From Streptococcus ruminicola (GTDB lineage Bacteria; Bacillota; Bacilli; Lactobacillales; Streptococcaceae): a stretch of DNA of 64,000 nucleotides. The notes below the pieces were generated by a model that saw nothing but the letters and a program-made list of their open reading frames with translations, was not told the DNA's origin and ran no database searches. A program made the translations under genes and the position numbers. Shown piece by piece: positions 8,479-18,572 of the stretch (position 1 is the stretch's first letter; every line of letters begins with the position of its first letter). The stretch is from the NCBI RefSeq assembly GCF_011387195.1, contig NZ_CP046919.1:806001-870000 (forward strand). Reading direction: 5' to 3'.

Positions 8479-9130
8479 AAATCTCTCCCTTTGGATACAA
8501 CGTTGAGAAAATTTTATCATAAAAATAAGCTCGACGTAACTCTTCATCACAATAATGCTTGTCACGCGCATCCGTATAACCTTCTGAAATCACACGTTTA
8601 ACAAAAAGATTACTAATCAAAAGCGGTTGCGTCTCAAAATCCATGCCATACGGCCAGACATAGCCAATATAATCAGCATAAGCTGTCTGGTTATTGACCA
8701 AAGCACGGCGACCTGTGATAACAACGTTAAAATCCATATTTTCTCGAGCAAAAGAAGCCACCAATTCTTCAGGTAAAAGCTCCTTATCAAGCTCAACAAT
8801 ACTGCCTAAAGGATAAATTTTGCCAAATAACAAGTCCACGTATGATAAAAATGCTTGAAATAGTGGCAATGACAAGTCCAACTGACCATCTGGTCTGCTA
8901 ATCGTCACCTTGCCTAAATCGTAATCAAAGGTAAATTCATAAGAGGCTCCAATAATTGGATGGTACTGATAAGCTTTTTCTTCATCCAAATAAGCCAAGT
9001 GACAAGCTGTAAAAACATCTGGATGTCCTGAAAATACTAAAGCCAAGCTCTCCAAAAATTCGATATCTGCATCAGTAATTTGTAAAGATTTCAAAGCTTC
9101 TTTAAGCATTAGCAGCCATTCATTTTGCAT
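8468..9130 (-). CDS. DUF4176-domain protein of the LXG module
   Basis: A 220-residue soluble protein. Residues ~104-190 match the DUF4176 pattern: IYPLGSIVELD, then VVITGRR, YADYIGYVWPYG and VISEGYTD. The N-terminal half (FTFDYDLGKVTI) looks like a separate small domain. DUF4176 proteins are recurrent neighbours of LXG toxins in streptococcal T7SS loci; their role is not settled. It overlaps the helical protein upstream by 1 nt (9130) and the toxin downstream by 11 nt, so all are probably translated as a unit. Confidence 0.75.
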   Translation of the reverse strand: MQNEWLLMLKEALKSLQITDADIEFLESLALVFSGHPDVFTACHLAYLDEEKAYQYHPIIGASYEFTFDYDLGKVTISRPDGQLDLSLPLFQAFLSYVDLLFGKIYPLGSIVELDKELLPEELVASFARENMDFNVVITGRRALVNNQTAYADYIGYVWPYGMDFETQPLLISNLFVKRVISEGYTDARDKHYCDEELRRAYFYDKIFSTLYPKGEIYED

Positions 9131-9411
9131 TATTTGCCTCCCTTACTACGTGTGTGCTTGGCTTCATTAGCATCATCATCTGATTTATTTTTACCAGCTT
9201 TATACATTTTATCAGCATCATCCTTAGTAAAAGTCTTCAATTTCTTGATTGATGCATTAAATTTATCAATATTCTTATGAAAATCAAGAAATGGTTTTAA
9301 AGTTGTTTCTGTAAATGTCAGTGATTTTATCTTACTAATACCTTTTGTCGAAGAAGTAATACCATCTGTTAAACTCTTCCACTCTTCTAAATCTACTCCC
9401 GTCTTTGCCAT
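9130..9411 (-). CDS. Small helical LXG-partner protein (Lap-like)
   Basis: A 93-residue, mostly helical, Lys-rich protein (LKPFLDFHKNIDKFNASIKK) with a charged disordered tail. It lacks a WXG motif but has the size of the WXG100-like targeting partners encoded immediately upstream of LXG toxins (DUF3130/TIGR04197 or DUF5344 types). Such proteins bind the LXG domain and help deliver it to the secretion machine. The assignment rests on size, helicity and gene order, not on a diagnostic motif. Confidence 0.65.
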   Translation of the reverse strand: MAKTGVDLEEWKSLTDGITSSTKGISKIKSLTFTETTLKPFLDFHKNIDKFNASIKKLKTFTKDDADKMYKAGKNKSDDDANEAKHTRSKGGK

Positions 9412-9422
9412 AAATTCTCCCC

Positions 9423-9839
9423 TTACATGCTACTTGCAGCCATACGATCATACATCACAGCCTGTTGATCCCAACTGCTAATTTGCGATGTTAGGCTTGA
9501 AATCGTAGTCTCCAGTTCAGCAATTTTATTATTAATAGATGTCAAATTATCATCTTCACTTGTCTTATAAGTTGATAACTTTTGAAGTGCCGCCGACATT
9601 TTTCCTTGATACTTAGCTTGACGGTCACCTACAAAATTTCCTGTGTCAACGTTATTTAAAGTCGACAAGGTCGATTTTTGACTAGAGATTTGACTTAATT
9701 CACTGGTAATTTTAGATTTTGCCTTTTCCAATTTTTCTTTTTTGTCCATAGCAGCTTTGCGATTAGAACGCAAACTACTACTGTGACTACGACAAGTTCT
9801 AGCACAACTTTGATAATGTTTTACTTCTTTGCTCCCCAC
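9423..9839 (-). CDS. Coiled-coil LXG-partner protein (YwqH/DUF5082-like)
   Basis: A 138-residue protein with long coiled-coil stretches (KEKLEKAKSKITSELSQI; INNKIAELETTISSLTSQI) around a central FVGDRQAKYQGKM, the F..W/R..K..K arrangement seen in DUF5082/YwqH-like proteins. The order coiled-coil protein, small helical protein, LXG toxin parallels the B. subtilis ywqH-ywqI-ywqJ order. The likely role is a targeting partner of the LXG toxin. The N-terminus has two cysteines (SCARTC), unusual for the group. The 67 bp separating it from esaA upstream show no clear terminator. Confidence 0.65.
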   Translation of the reverse strand: MGSKEVKHYQSCARTCRSHSSSLRSNRKAAMDKKEKLEKAKSKITSELSQISSQKSTLSTLNNVDTGNFVGDRQAKYQGKMSAALQKLSTYKTSEDDNLTSINNKIAELETTISSLTSQISSWDQQAVMYDRMAASSM

Positions 9840-9906
9840 AGCATTCTCCCTTTTTAAAATAAATGCAAGACAATCCAGATGCTAAAAGCACCCGGACTTA
9901 TCCTAC

Positions 9907-12702
9907 TTAATTAGATTTTGGTTTGCTTGATTTCGTTAAGAAATATGTCACGATAATTGATAAAATACTTGAAACAAGAGCTGTCACAACAATCCAAATC
10001 TTATTATCTTTTTCTGCAACCACACCACTGGTTGTTTTTTTCGTGATGTTCACTGGATTAGACAAGAAATTCATGACTGCTTCATTATCTGTACCACCAC
10101 TACGAGCATTTTTCAATACTTTAGAAAAGTTCGTAGCATATGTTGTGCTTTCTTGGATATTGCCAGCTTGGCTGCTAATAAGTTTATTAGTATTTGCCAT
10201 AGTATCATCAACATCTTTTTGAATCGTATTAACTTGAGAAACCAATTGTGTAAACTGGTCAGTCATTGTTCCCAATGCTTGATAATTACTTGTTGTTGAT
10301 TGAGCATTATCTGACGTTGATTTGACAAGTTCTGAAATACTGCTATAAAGAGCATCTCCACTAGAAGCATCAACATAAAGACTAGTTCCGTCTGCATTTC
10401 CACTGCCATAAGGAGCTACGTTAAGTACCTTGGCTTGATTATGTGACCAATTTGAAAATTCTGCATTCAAACTATCGGCAGCTGAATTATACCAAGCCAC
10501 TAAACTTTGTAAACCTTGTGCAAAATAATTACGAGGCAAATGCTCGTCTGATAAACCAGGTAAATCATTAATAGCTGATTGCAATTCAGTCATTTCATTA
10601 GTCAATTCAGTGTACAAAGTAAGCCCTGAATTTTTATAGTTATCAATATCAAGACCTGCGATATTGTCGTACGTCAAATTGCCATACATTTTAACTACAG
10701 AGTTAGCTGATGGATTGGCTACATTGACTTTACTTAAATCAGTTTGACCAGGTTCACCGTATAAAGTTTGAACCATAGCAGCTGCTGTGCTGATATTGCT
10801 TAATTGCGCTAGAATAGCTTTTAAATCTTCTTTAACCAATGCCACATCATCTGCAGTATCTGTCACAAAAGTTGTATAAGTCATTGGAATAGTACTGTCA
10901 CCAATTTTCAAATTGAAGTTAATGGCATGAGTACCAACAGCAAGTGAATCAAAAGTATAGGCAATCTTCAAGCTTTGAGCGCTTGTGATCTGTTTACTTG
11001 TTGAGCAATCATCTGCAAATACAACTCTTCCTCCTGAAACGTCAGTGATGGCAACAGTTGTAGCATCTTGTTTTGTTTCAGTGCTTTCTTGAGAGTTTGT
11101 TTGCTTATCTTTTGATTCTGCTTCAGAAGCATCTTTAGCTGAATCAGTTACTTGTGTTGTTACTTGTGTTGATGTCGGTGCAACATTAATAGAAACTACG
11201 TTTGATTGGCTAGGTTTAGCATCTTCAGCAGTTAAGAATGAATAAGTTGCTCCGCCAGCAGTTGTCACACCTTTTACTGCTTGGTATTGGCTAAGTAAGC
11301 CTAGTTTTGCTTGATAAGCAGCCACTTCGTCAGACGTGATAGCTCCCATGCTTTCTAGTTTTGAAAAGAGGACGTTGTAATCAGCACTGTTAACATCGAT
11401 ACTTCCCATCAAATTAGCAATCTCTCCTTCATACTCTGATGGAAGAGTCCCACCAAGTGAGCTCTTAATTTGATTAGCAAGAGCATCTTTTACTTGCTGA
11501 TTAGTGATTTGATTTTGAACATCACCTTTAATAGCTGATTTACGGTCTTCTCGGTTACCAATTCCTAAATAATTATTCTTATCAAGTCCTAAGTCTGCAT
11601 TGAAATATTGTTCAGATACTTTTGAGCGTGTTCCTTGAACCTGGTTCAATAAATCCATCAAGCGATTTCGAGTATTTTCAACTTGACTGCGATAATTTTC
11701 AATAATGCCATTATAATCTGAAATGCTGTTTGCAAATAAATTATAAACGGTATTACCACCATTAGATTCACTTGTGATAGCCGATGGTGCGTAAAATTTA
11801 TTTAAACTACTAAGAGCGTTATCGTTTAAGTTGTTATAAAGGTCTGTATCTGTTTTAAATTGATCTGAAATAGCTGTATTAGCGGTAGCGACATTACTTT
11901 TAGCAATATCTGCTTGAAGATCAACAAAACTTTTGACTTCTGGTAATTCCCCATTTAAACCATTACTTGTTGAGTTAAGCATTTCAAAAACGCCTTTGGT
12001 GAAATTCGCCTGACTATCTTCAAAAGCTTTGTTCCCTGATTGGAGAGCAGTCGCATAACTTGTTAAACCACCAAGGTTTTGACTAGCCGCATTTGATGGA
12101 GTGTAAATGTAGTTAGATAAGCTTGTATAGCTTGTTTCTTGGTCATTTACGATATTTGCAACATTTCGCTTGGCATCATCAAGATTTCCAATCACACTAG
12201 AGAAATACATTTTAATCACACGTTGATTAATCAAGTTCAAGTATGTGCCAACCTGGCTTTCAACATTTTTTTCTTTAACAGTGTCTGTTGATTTTTTAAC
12301 TTTATAACCAATTTTAGCTTGTGACGGATTAAAACTTTCCAATTGAAGAATTTTGTCTGAAAAGTCGTTTGAAATATAAATAATGACATCTGCACTGCCG
12401 TCACTATATTTACTTTCAGCTAAGCTACGTGGCATGGTAACCCAGTTCTCTTTGGAATCCCCTGCATTGGTTAATAAATTCGTGAATTCTTGACCGAAGT
12501 TATAATTGACATTATTTAAGTTACCACCTGCATCTTCATTAACCAAAGCAACGGTCAATTGCTCGTCTTTTTTAGCTTTATCTGTCACTGAAACTTCTTT
12601 GTCTTGCGTATACACAAAGACTCCTGATGAAATTGCCAAAATAGAAATGAAAACACTAAATGCAATCACTACAATACTTGGTTTAATCTTAATTTTTTTC
12701 AT
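9907..12702 (-). CDS. esaA: Type VII secretion protein EsaA
   Basis: A 931-residue membrane component of the T7SSb. After the start MKKIKIKPS there is one membrane helix (VVIAFSVFISILAISSGVFV), then the YhgE/Pip-like start of the ectodomain (VALVNEDAGG), a long extracellular helical region, a Ser/Thr/Gln-rich stretch around residues 535-560, and one C-terminal helix (IWIVVTALVSSILSIIVTYF). EsaA dimers form an extended external shaft and interact with EssC. The S. aureus protein ends in several membrane helices; this one shows a single C-terminal helix. The ATG at 12702 has AGGAG 5-6 nt upstream and lies 7 nt from the essC stop. Last core machinery gene before the effector module. Confidence 0.9.
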   Translation of the reverse strand: MKKIKIKPSIVVIAFSVFISILAISSGVFVYTQDKEVSVTDKAKKDEQLTVALVNEDAGGNLNNVNYNFGQEFTNLLTNAGDSKENWVTMPRSLAESKYSDGSADVIIYISNDFSDKILQLESFNPSQAKIGYKVKKSTDTVKEKNVESQVGTYLNLINQRVIKMYFSSVIGNLDDAKRNVANIVNDQETSYTSLSNYIYTPSNAASQNLGGLTSYATALQSGNKAFEDSQANFTKGVFEMLNSTSNGLNGELPEVKSFVDLQADIAKSNVATANTAISDQFKTDTDLYNNLNDNALSSLNKFYAPSAITSESNGGNTVYNLFANSISDYNGIIENYRSQVENTRNRLMDLLNQVQGTRSKVSEQYFNADLGLDKNNYLGIGNREDRKSAIKGDVQNQITNQQVKDALANQIKSSLGGTLPSEYEGEIANLMGSIDVNSADYNVLFSKLESMGAITSDEVAAYQAKLGLLSQYQAVKGVTTAGGATYSFLTAEDAKPSQSNVVSINVAPTSTQVTTQVTDSAKDASEAESKDKQTNSQESTETKQDATTVAITDVSGGRVVFADDCSTSKQITSAQSLKIAYTFDSLAVGTHAINFNLKIGDSTIPMTYTTFVTDTADDVALVKEDLKAILAQLSNISTAAAMVQTLYGEPGQTDLSKVNVANPSANSVVKMYGNLTYDNIAGLDIDNYKNSGLTLYTELTNEMTELQSAINDLPGLSDEHLPRNYFAQGLQSLVAWYNSAADSLNAEFSNWSHNQAKVLNVAPYGSGNADGTSLYVDASSGDALYSSISELVKSTSDNAQSTTSNYQALGTMTDQFTQLVSQVNTIQKDVDDTMANTNKLISSQAGNIQESTTYATNFSKVLKNARSGGTDNEAVMNFLSNPVNITKKTTSGVVAEKDNKIWIVVTALVSSILSIIVTYFLTKSSKPKSN

Positions 12703-12709
12703 TTTTCTC

Positions 12710-15700
12710 CTATCCCTTAGGTATTTTAACGCGAGAAACTTCTCTACCTTCAAAGAACTGCGCTTCATCTGATTCTAATAGAGGTTCTCCGTAACGTGTT
12801 CGACCTTTAATAATGTTTTGATCTGCAAATCGCGTACCAAACATTCCAGCTGGAATATTTGATCTCAAGCGTTTGTTAAATTCATCAAAGCGCGTTTCAA
12901 TCGTTTTTTGATGCCCTTGGAAAATAAAATAGATATTAACTTTAGCTGCTTTTTTCAAGATAGTATCCAAGGCACTGTTAGACAATATTAATTTATCATT
13001 GATAGCATGGGCCTCTGGTACATAGACGAAAATTGGTTGATTAACAACTTCTGGCGAACGCGAAGCCATTTCTCCAAGCAAATCATTCATAACCGTACTG
13101 TAATTTTCTTCAGACGCTATCAAATCAAAACTATCAACAACCCCTTCAAAACGTTGGTCTGGATCAAAGACGATGCGCTGCGCGTGTCCTTTAAAATAAG
13201 CCATATTCTTAAGAATAATTGTTTCAAACAAACGTGTTTGCGTTGGGGTGTCATCCATAATAACAAAATAACCATGTTTTTCAGGCACAAAACCGATAAC
13301 ATTTGTTGTTTCCTTATCAAAGGCAAGCGGTACTTGCAAATGATTTATCATTGTCATCGTATAAGCATTGCCATAGAAGTCAGAAAGGCTAATGTCATTT
13401 GGAAGCATTGGAATAGCTTTTGGACGTTGTCCAGTCCAAGCTTTATCCATTTCAGCCACCTCTTCTTCTAAGTGACGCAAACGCTCAATATCTTCATCAC
13501 CTTCACTTGGAAGATAGATTTGGATCTCGTATGGCTTATCATCGTTCACCTGAGCACGTCCAAAGATTTCTTGTGGAATCAAGGCATTACGTCCAATAAC
13601 ATCCTTAACCGCATGGTCTTCAACCAAGAATAAAGCCATCTTAGTTGAAACGTTACTTGACATGCTAATCTTCAAGCTATTAGCTCGCAAAGCTGTCACA
13701 ATCAGATAGCAACCCAAGCTTGAACCTTCTCGTAAAATACGATTCATGCATGCTTCGATAACCTCCTCTTTTGGACTATCCTTAATCGCGTCAAAACCAT
13801 CCATTACAGTAAGAATAACAGGAAGTTTTTCACCAGTTTTTTGCTCATATTGAGAAAGACTTGCAACACTATATTCAGCAAATAAGTCTTTACGTTTTTT
13901 CAATTCATTATCAATACGTTTTAAGAATTTTAGAAGTTTTTCTTCCTCATCCAGACGTGTCAAATCAGCAACATGAGGCAAATCTTTCAATGGTAAAAGC
14001 CCATTTGTTCCAAAGTCAAATAAGTTAAACTGGACTTGTTCAGGCGTATTGAGACGGGCAAAATTCATTACTAAAGTCTGCAAAGCAACAGATTTACCAA
14101 AACCTGGTGAACCATAAATAACAGTGTGACTCAACTCTTCCACATCAAAATTATAATTACGCTTAGCTTGTTCAGACGGTACATCCATCATGGCAAATGG
14201 CACAGCCAAACATTTTTCCTCAGACCAAGACATCTCTAAAACTGGAGAAACAATCTTAGTTTCTAACGGTGGCAACCAAGGTTTATCAGGAATTCTCACT
14301 CCTGCTGTTTGCGAATAGACTGAAATATAATCCACCAAAGCTTCTAGCTCTGTCTGAGTCTTCTCTGTTTGAACATTCAAGTCTTCTTCCAAAGAAAGGT
14401 CTTCTGTCAAAAGTTCGTATTGCCCCAAATCATTAATCAACCAAATACGATCATCGACTTCCTCTTGCTTCTCTGATTTGTTTGGTTGGTAACTTGCTCC
14501 ACTCCAAGCAGATTGGAAGAGTTCATAAATTTCATTATTCCCGACTTGTAGGTAAGCACGTCCAGGTTCTACGATACTAGCAGCATCAGGTGTTTTTATG
14601 ATTTCATTTGAATCTGACTTATCTGATACTTTCAAAGCCAATTTGAAGCGTGAGTTTGACCAGATTTGGTCATCAACAACTCCTGATGGTTTTTGCGTTG
14701 CCAAAATCAAATGAACCCCAAGTGAACGACCAATACGAGCAGCAGAAACCAACTCTGACATAAACTCAGGTTCATTAGCCTTCAGCTCTGCAAATTCATC
14801 ACTAATCAAGAATAAATGTGGTAATGGTTTTGTGGGATATTTGCCACCATCTGTGGCTGTTTTCCCTTGCTTATAAAGCTTCGTATAACCATTAATATGA
14901 TTGACTCCAAAAGCCTCAAACAGACGTTGACGTTTTTGAAGTTCTGCTTTAATAGAAGCTAGCGCACGCGCACTGGCTGCACCATCCAAGTTCGTAATAA
15001 CTCCCATAAGGTGCGGAAGACCTTTAAAGAGATTAGCCATTCCCCCACCTTTAAAGTCAATCGGCAAGAAACCAACATCTTCTGGACCAAAATTAACAGC
15101 CAAAGATAGCATATAAGATTGCAAGATTTCAGATTTCCCTGAACCAGTTGTCCCTGCAACTAAACCGTGAGGACCGTGAGCACGTTCGTGCAAATTCAAC
15201 TCAACAATGTCATCACGTCCTCGAAGTCCCAAAGGAACCGCTAAAGTTTTCGATGTATCTGCCTTAGCCCATCGCTCAGCTAACTGCAAATCTTCAACTT
15301 TTTCAACCTTATAAAGTTCCAAGAAAGTAACTGATTTAGGAATCGAATTCTTCTCGACTTCCACGTGATGCAAATTTGCCAAGGTTCTAGCAATCGCTTC
15401 GTAATTTTTACTTTCTGGATATGGTGTGAAACGTTGTGCTAGATATTCTCCATTATCATTGATAATTTGCCCCACATTTTGGTTTTGGTATTCCACCAAA
15501 GTTGTCACAGTTTCTGGCAAGAAACGCTGTGCTTCCTTAATCCAAATCACTGTAATTCCTAATTCTGTCAAATCTTCAGCTAAATATTCATTTAGACTAT
15601 GTCCAACCAAGTAAGAATCATCAAAGATAGTCACTACATAATGAGGTGCAAAGCGAACATCTTTACTTCCCATTTCTCGCTTAAGTTGCATGCGTTTTTG

Positions 15701-17161
15701 AATAATTTGATAAAGAGCATTTAAAACAGCATCTCGGCTACGCGCATCATGAACAATGCCACGAACATTACGTTCCTGAAGTTTGAAATGCGGTAAGAAA
15801 CGCCATTGATACCAATTTGCTTGATAAGACTCCTCAGGTACTAAAATTACAAAATTAATATCTTGATAACTATGAAAAACCGCCAGTTGCATCAAAAGAT
15901 TAGAGATTGCTGGATAAGTTGTATCATAGGTTCCAATGATACCAACAGTCGCTTGGCTAAGAGACAAAGTAATCGGCACCTGATGTTGTTTACGATACTT
16001 TTCAACCGTCTTTTTAGCAAAAATAGCTTGTTTATCCTTACTTTGCTCCTTAAAAGAGGTTTGAAGTTTCAACTTCGTATCAATATCACCAGTCCCTAAA
16101 GACACTTGTAAAAAGTCAGCATTATAATTCATTCGTTCGTAAATACGAGAATCATAATCAAAAACCATCTTAGCTAAAGTGTCCATATCTGGTTGGTTAT
16201 AGTCTAAAATTTCTTTTTCTTCATTGTGATAATGACTTAATGTTGAGATTTGTTTTAAGAGATAGCGGTCATAATCTTCAACACGAATTAGTTCTTGCTT
16301 TTTATAATATTTCTTGTCTTGGAAATATTGTGTCAACGTCATCCCAGCAGTGAGCAAACTAAAGCCGCCCATACCAAGCATCATCCAAGGATTTCTACGA
16401 CTGACAAGACTTGTCAAAGCAGTAATCCCAAACATCCCAAGTGGCGGAACAATCGCGCGAAGTAGAGAATTACGTCCCATTGAACTGGCTTCCATAGGAC
16501 TGTCAATGACAATCGCATCACTATAAATGGTTGGTACAATACGAGGGCTTCTGTGATAATCTGGAAAATCACTTGGAAATTCACTCATCGGTGCTTGAAA
16601 CAAGAATTTTTCCATTTGTGTCAGTTCTGGCTTGTTCCAAAAACGTGTTATCTTCCATTGGTGATGACGACATTCAATCAAATAGTCCTCAATATAAACA
16701 GAATCACCCACATTAAATGATTGTGAAATATTATCACGGACACGCTTGCCATTAAGATAAACTAACGAAGTTCCTAAAGACTCAATATAAACCTTTTCTT
16801 TAGAAAATAAGACAACGGTCTCGCTATCCAAATGAATATCTGCCGTATCAGATGACGACAAGACAAAGTTTTCATGTGGCGGATACAAGTAAAGCGTAAA
16901 AATATCTGTTTCAGGTTTCAAAAAATAATAATCTTCTGTGTCTCCAAGAACTTTCTGATTAGCTATCTTTTGACCATTTCTAAAAATCTCACCATCACCT
17001 AAACTATAGCGACTACCATCAAAATCCAAAGGAGTTGTTTCCGAAAAACGCATGTACAATAATTTATCAGACAAACTTAACAAAAAAGCTTGTGATTGAT
17101 TGTCATCTCCCAAATAGTCACCAAGGTGGTGGTAATAAGTTACATTATCATTTTGATTCAT
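12710..17161 (-). CDS. essC: Type VII secretion ATPase EssC (FtsK/SpoIIIE family)
   Basis: A 1483-residue motor of the T7SSb. Order of parts: two N-terminal forkhead-associated-like domains (residues ~1-190), two membrane helices (~230-275), a degenerate ATPase-like domain (~400-600), the second ATPase domain with Walker A GTTGSGKSE near 667 and Walker B LFLISDEFAE, a third with Walker A GSPGFGKSV near 1015 and VILTVMDGFD, and a C-terminal fourth domain lacking a classic P-loop. The EssC C-terminus is where EsxA-type and LXG substrates are recognised, and its sequence type tends to track with the effector set. Its stop lies 7 nt before the esaA start and its start 7 nt after the essB stop, consistent with one operon. 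Confidence 0.95.
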   Translation of the reverse strand: MNQNDNVTYYHHLGDYLGDDNQSQAFLLSLSDKLLYMRFSETTPLDFDGSRYSLGDGEIFRNGQKIANQKVLGDTEDYYFLKPETDIFTLYLYPPHENFVLSSSDTADIHLDSETVVLFSKEKVYIESLGTSLVYLNGKRVRDNISQSFNVGDSVYIEDYLIECRHHQWKITRFWNKPELTQMEKFLFQAPMSEFPSDFPDYHRSPRIVPTIYSDAIVIDSPMEASSMGRNSLLRAIVPPLGMFGITALTSLVSRRNPWMMLGMGGFSLLTAGMTLTQYFQDKKYYKKQELIRVEDYDRYLLKQISTLSHYHNEEKEILDYNQPDMDTLAKMVFDYDSRIYERMNYNADFLQVSLGTGDIDTKLKLQTSFKEQSKDKQAIFAKKTVEKYRKQHQVPITLSLSQATVGIIGTYDTTYPAISNLLMQLAVFHSYQDINFVILVPEESYQANWYQWRFLPHFKLQERNVRGIVHDARSRDAVLNALYQIIQKRMQLKREMGSKDVRFAPHYVVTIFDDSYLVGHSLNEYLAEDLTELGITVIWIKEAQRFLPETVTTLVEYQNQNVGQIINDNGEYLAQRFTPYPESKNYEAIARTLANLHHVEVEKNSIPKSVTFLELYKVEKVEDLQLAERWAKADTSKTLAVPLGLRGRDDIVELNLHERAHGPHGLVAGTTGSGKSEILQSYMLSLAVNFGPEDVGFLPIDFKGGGMANLFKGLPHLMGVITNLDGAASARALASIKAELQKRQRLFEAFGVNHINGYTKLYKQGKTATDGGKYPTKPLPHLFLISDEFAELKANEPEFMSELVSAARIGRSLGVHLILATQKPSGVVDDQIWSNSRFKLALKVSDKSDSNEIIKTPDAASIVEPGRAYLQVGNNEIYELFQSAWSGASYQPNKSEKQEEVDDRIWLINDLGQYELLTEDLSLEEDLNVQTEKTQTELEALVDYISVYSQTAGVRIPDKPWLPPLETKIVSPVLEMSWSEEKCLAVPFAMMDVPSEQAKRNYNFDVEELSHTVIYGSPGFGKSVALQTLVMNFARLNTPEQVQFNLFDFGTNGLLPLKDLPHVADLTRLDEEEKLLKFLKRIDNELKKRKDLFAEYSVASLSQYEQKTGEKLPVILTVMDGFDAIKDSPKEEVIEACMNRILREGSSLGCYLIVTALRANSLKISMSSNVSTKMALFLVEDHAVKDVIGRNALIPQEIFGRAQVNDDKPYEIQIYLPSEGDEDIERLRHLEEEVAEMDKAWTGQRPKAIPMLPNDISLSDFYGNAYTMTMINHLQVPLAFDKETTNVIGFVPEKHGYFVIMDDTPTQTRLFETIILKNMAYFKGHAQRIVFDPDQRFEGVVDSFDLIASEENYSTVMNDLLGEMASRSPEVVNQPIFVYVPEAHAINDKLILSNSALDTILKKAAKVNIYFIFQGHQKTIETRFDEFNKRLRSNIPAGMFGTRFADQNIIKGRTRYGEPLLESDEAQFFEGREVSRVKIPKG

Positions 17162-17167
17162 AAATCA

Positions 17168-18316
17168 TTAATCCCCATTAGATTGTGAACCTGATGTTTC
17201 TCCAAGTTCTTTAGAAAGCTTACTAATTTCTTTCTCGTATTCGTTGAGTTTCTTTTGCTTATCAGAACCACTCATTTTCGTATCAGCTTTCACTTTTTCA
17301 TATAAATTCGTATAAGCGTGTAAAATCAACTGAGTGTCGCCGATATTTTGAGCCACATCAAGTGCTTTTTCCAAGTCACCACGTCCTAAATAAATCCAGT
17401 AATTCAAAATAGTTTCATCTGAAGACTGAGTAATCGTATTTAAAACAGCTTCCATTTGCTCAGAATTAAGATTATCTAATTTTACAAAACTAGTTGCCAA
17501 AACATACTTGGCCGATTTCGGCAGACGATTAATACCGTAAGGTTCTAAGATATCAATAGCCTTGTCATAATCAGTTGACATAAAAGCAGCTTGCGCATCA
17601 ATCACAGCATTTTTCAGCGGTAAATCTCTCGAATATGACTTATAAGTAAAGAATCCTAAAGTCAATGTTGTTACTGCTAGAACAATTGCTCCGACAACTA
17701 ACGCACGCCATTGTTTTTTATTAACTTGGACCTTACTTTCTTTATTTTTTTGCTCTAAACGATGACATTCTTCACTGATAAATTGATTAATTTCAGCAAT
17801 CGAATGAAAGGCATTGATTTTTTCAGCAATTGACTCACGAACCGCATCGAGTCCTTCAACCGCTAATTCAAAATCGACCTTGGGCAACAAAATAGAAGCC
17901 ACTAAAGCTTTATAAACCTTTAAGTATCGTTCTTGATTAAACACTTGAGGCGCTAAAATATGACTGACCCCATAGTGAATCAAACGAACATCATTACCTG
18001 AAACATAAATATTTTGCGGATGAAGGTAAACAACATTAAAGTCATTTGGTTTGACAGTCAGTGTCGCCACTTTTTGAGCTAAAGAATAACGCTCCAAATC
18101 TGTCGTTGCCTTAGCAATGCAAGTTGCTAAACTCTCTGAAAAAGCTGGCAACTCATATGCTAAGACCAACTCCCCATTTTCAGTCAATGATACTTGCGCC
18201 TTAACGTATTCTTTAATAAATTCTTGACTCTTTCGATCATAATCACTTGGCTGCACAGTCACTAATAACTGATTGTCATTTTCTACAAGTTTTAAATGGT
18301 TATCCTCAAATATCAT
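17168..18316 (-). CDS. essB: Type VII secretion protein EssB (pseudokinase)
   Basis: A 382-residue membrane protein. The N-terminal ~210 residues form the cytoplasmic pseudokinase-like domain (VVYLHPQNIYVSGNDVRLIHYGV recalls a kinase catalytic loop without catalytic residues), followed by one helix (LVVGAIVLAVTTLTLGFFTY) and an external helical domain with TPR-like character, ending in a Ser-rich tail. It is a core scaffold of the T7SSb membrane complex. I start it at the ATG at 18316 with GGAG upstream; it overlaps esaB by 11 nt, indicating coupled translation. Confidence 0.93.
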   Translation of the reverse strand: MIFEDNHLKLVENDNQLLVTVQPSDYDRKSQEFIKEYVKAQVSLTENGELVLAYELPAFSESLATCIAKATTDLERYSLAQKVATLTVKPNDFNVVYLHPQNIYVSGNDVRLIHYGVSHILAPQVFNQERYLKVYKALVASILLPKVDFELAVEGLDAVRESIAEKINAFHSIAEINQFISEECHRLEQKNKESKVQVNKKQWRALVVGAIVLAVTTLTLGFFTYKSYSRDLPLKNAVIDAQAAFMSTDYDKAIDILEPYGINRLPKSAKYVLATSFVKLDNLNSEQMEAVLNTITQSSDETILNYWIYLGRGDLEKALDVAQNIGDTQLILHAYTNLYEKVKADTKMSGSDKQKKLNEYEKEISKLSKELGETSGSQSNGD

Positions 18317-18572
18317 AAGTTTTAATCTCCAAAATATCCCCATTTCCTAACGGAAAATTAACTAACATCTCGTAGCGATTTAAAGTTATCGCCTTATTTT
18401 TCAAGCAAAGTTCCCAAGCTTGATCTTCCTTTTCAACAAAACCCAGCCGAGACAAAATATGTAATTCTCTTAATAACTCTTCTAGCCTAATAAGAGACAA
18501 ACCTCGCGAAATTCGTAAATCAATTTGCTTATCTTGATAAGCAATTGTAATATCAATGTTGTCGAATGCCAT
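18306..18572 (-). CDS. esaB: Type VII secretion protein EsaB (ubiquitin-like)
   Basis: An 88-residue cytoplasmic protein of the YukD/EsaB ubiquitin-like fold: N-terminal strands IDITIAYQDKQIDLRI, a central helix, and a C-terminal FPLGNGDILEIKTY. Family length is about 80 residues. It is an essential accessory of T7SSb whose molecular role is not settled. It overlaps both essA (upstream) and essB (downstream), so the three are translated together. Confidence 0.9.
   Translation of the reverse strand: MAFDNIDITIAYQDKQIDLRISRGLSLIRLEELLRELHILSRLGFVEKEDQAWELCLKNKAITLNRYEMLVNFPLGNGDILEIKTYDI

Noticed and set aside
13007..13471. A 154-codon open frame antisense to essC
   Set aside because: It lies entirely inside the conserved essC gene on the other strand, has no ribosome site and encodes no recognisable domain.
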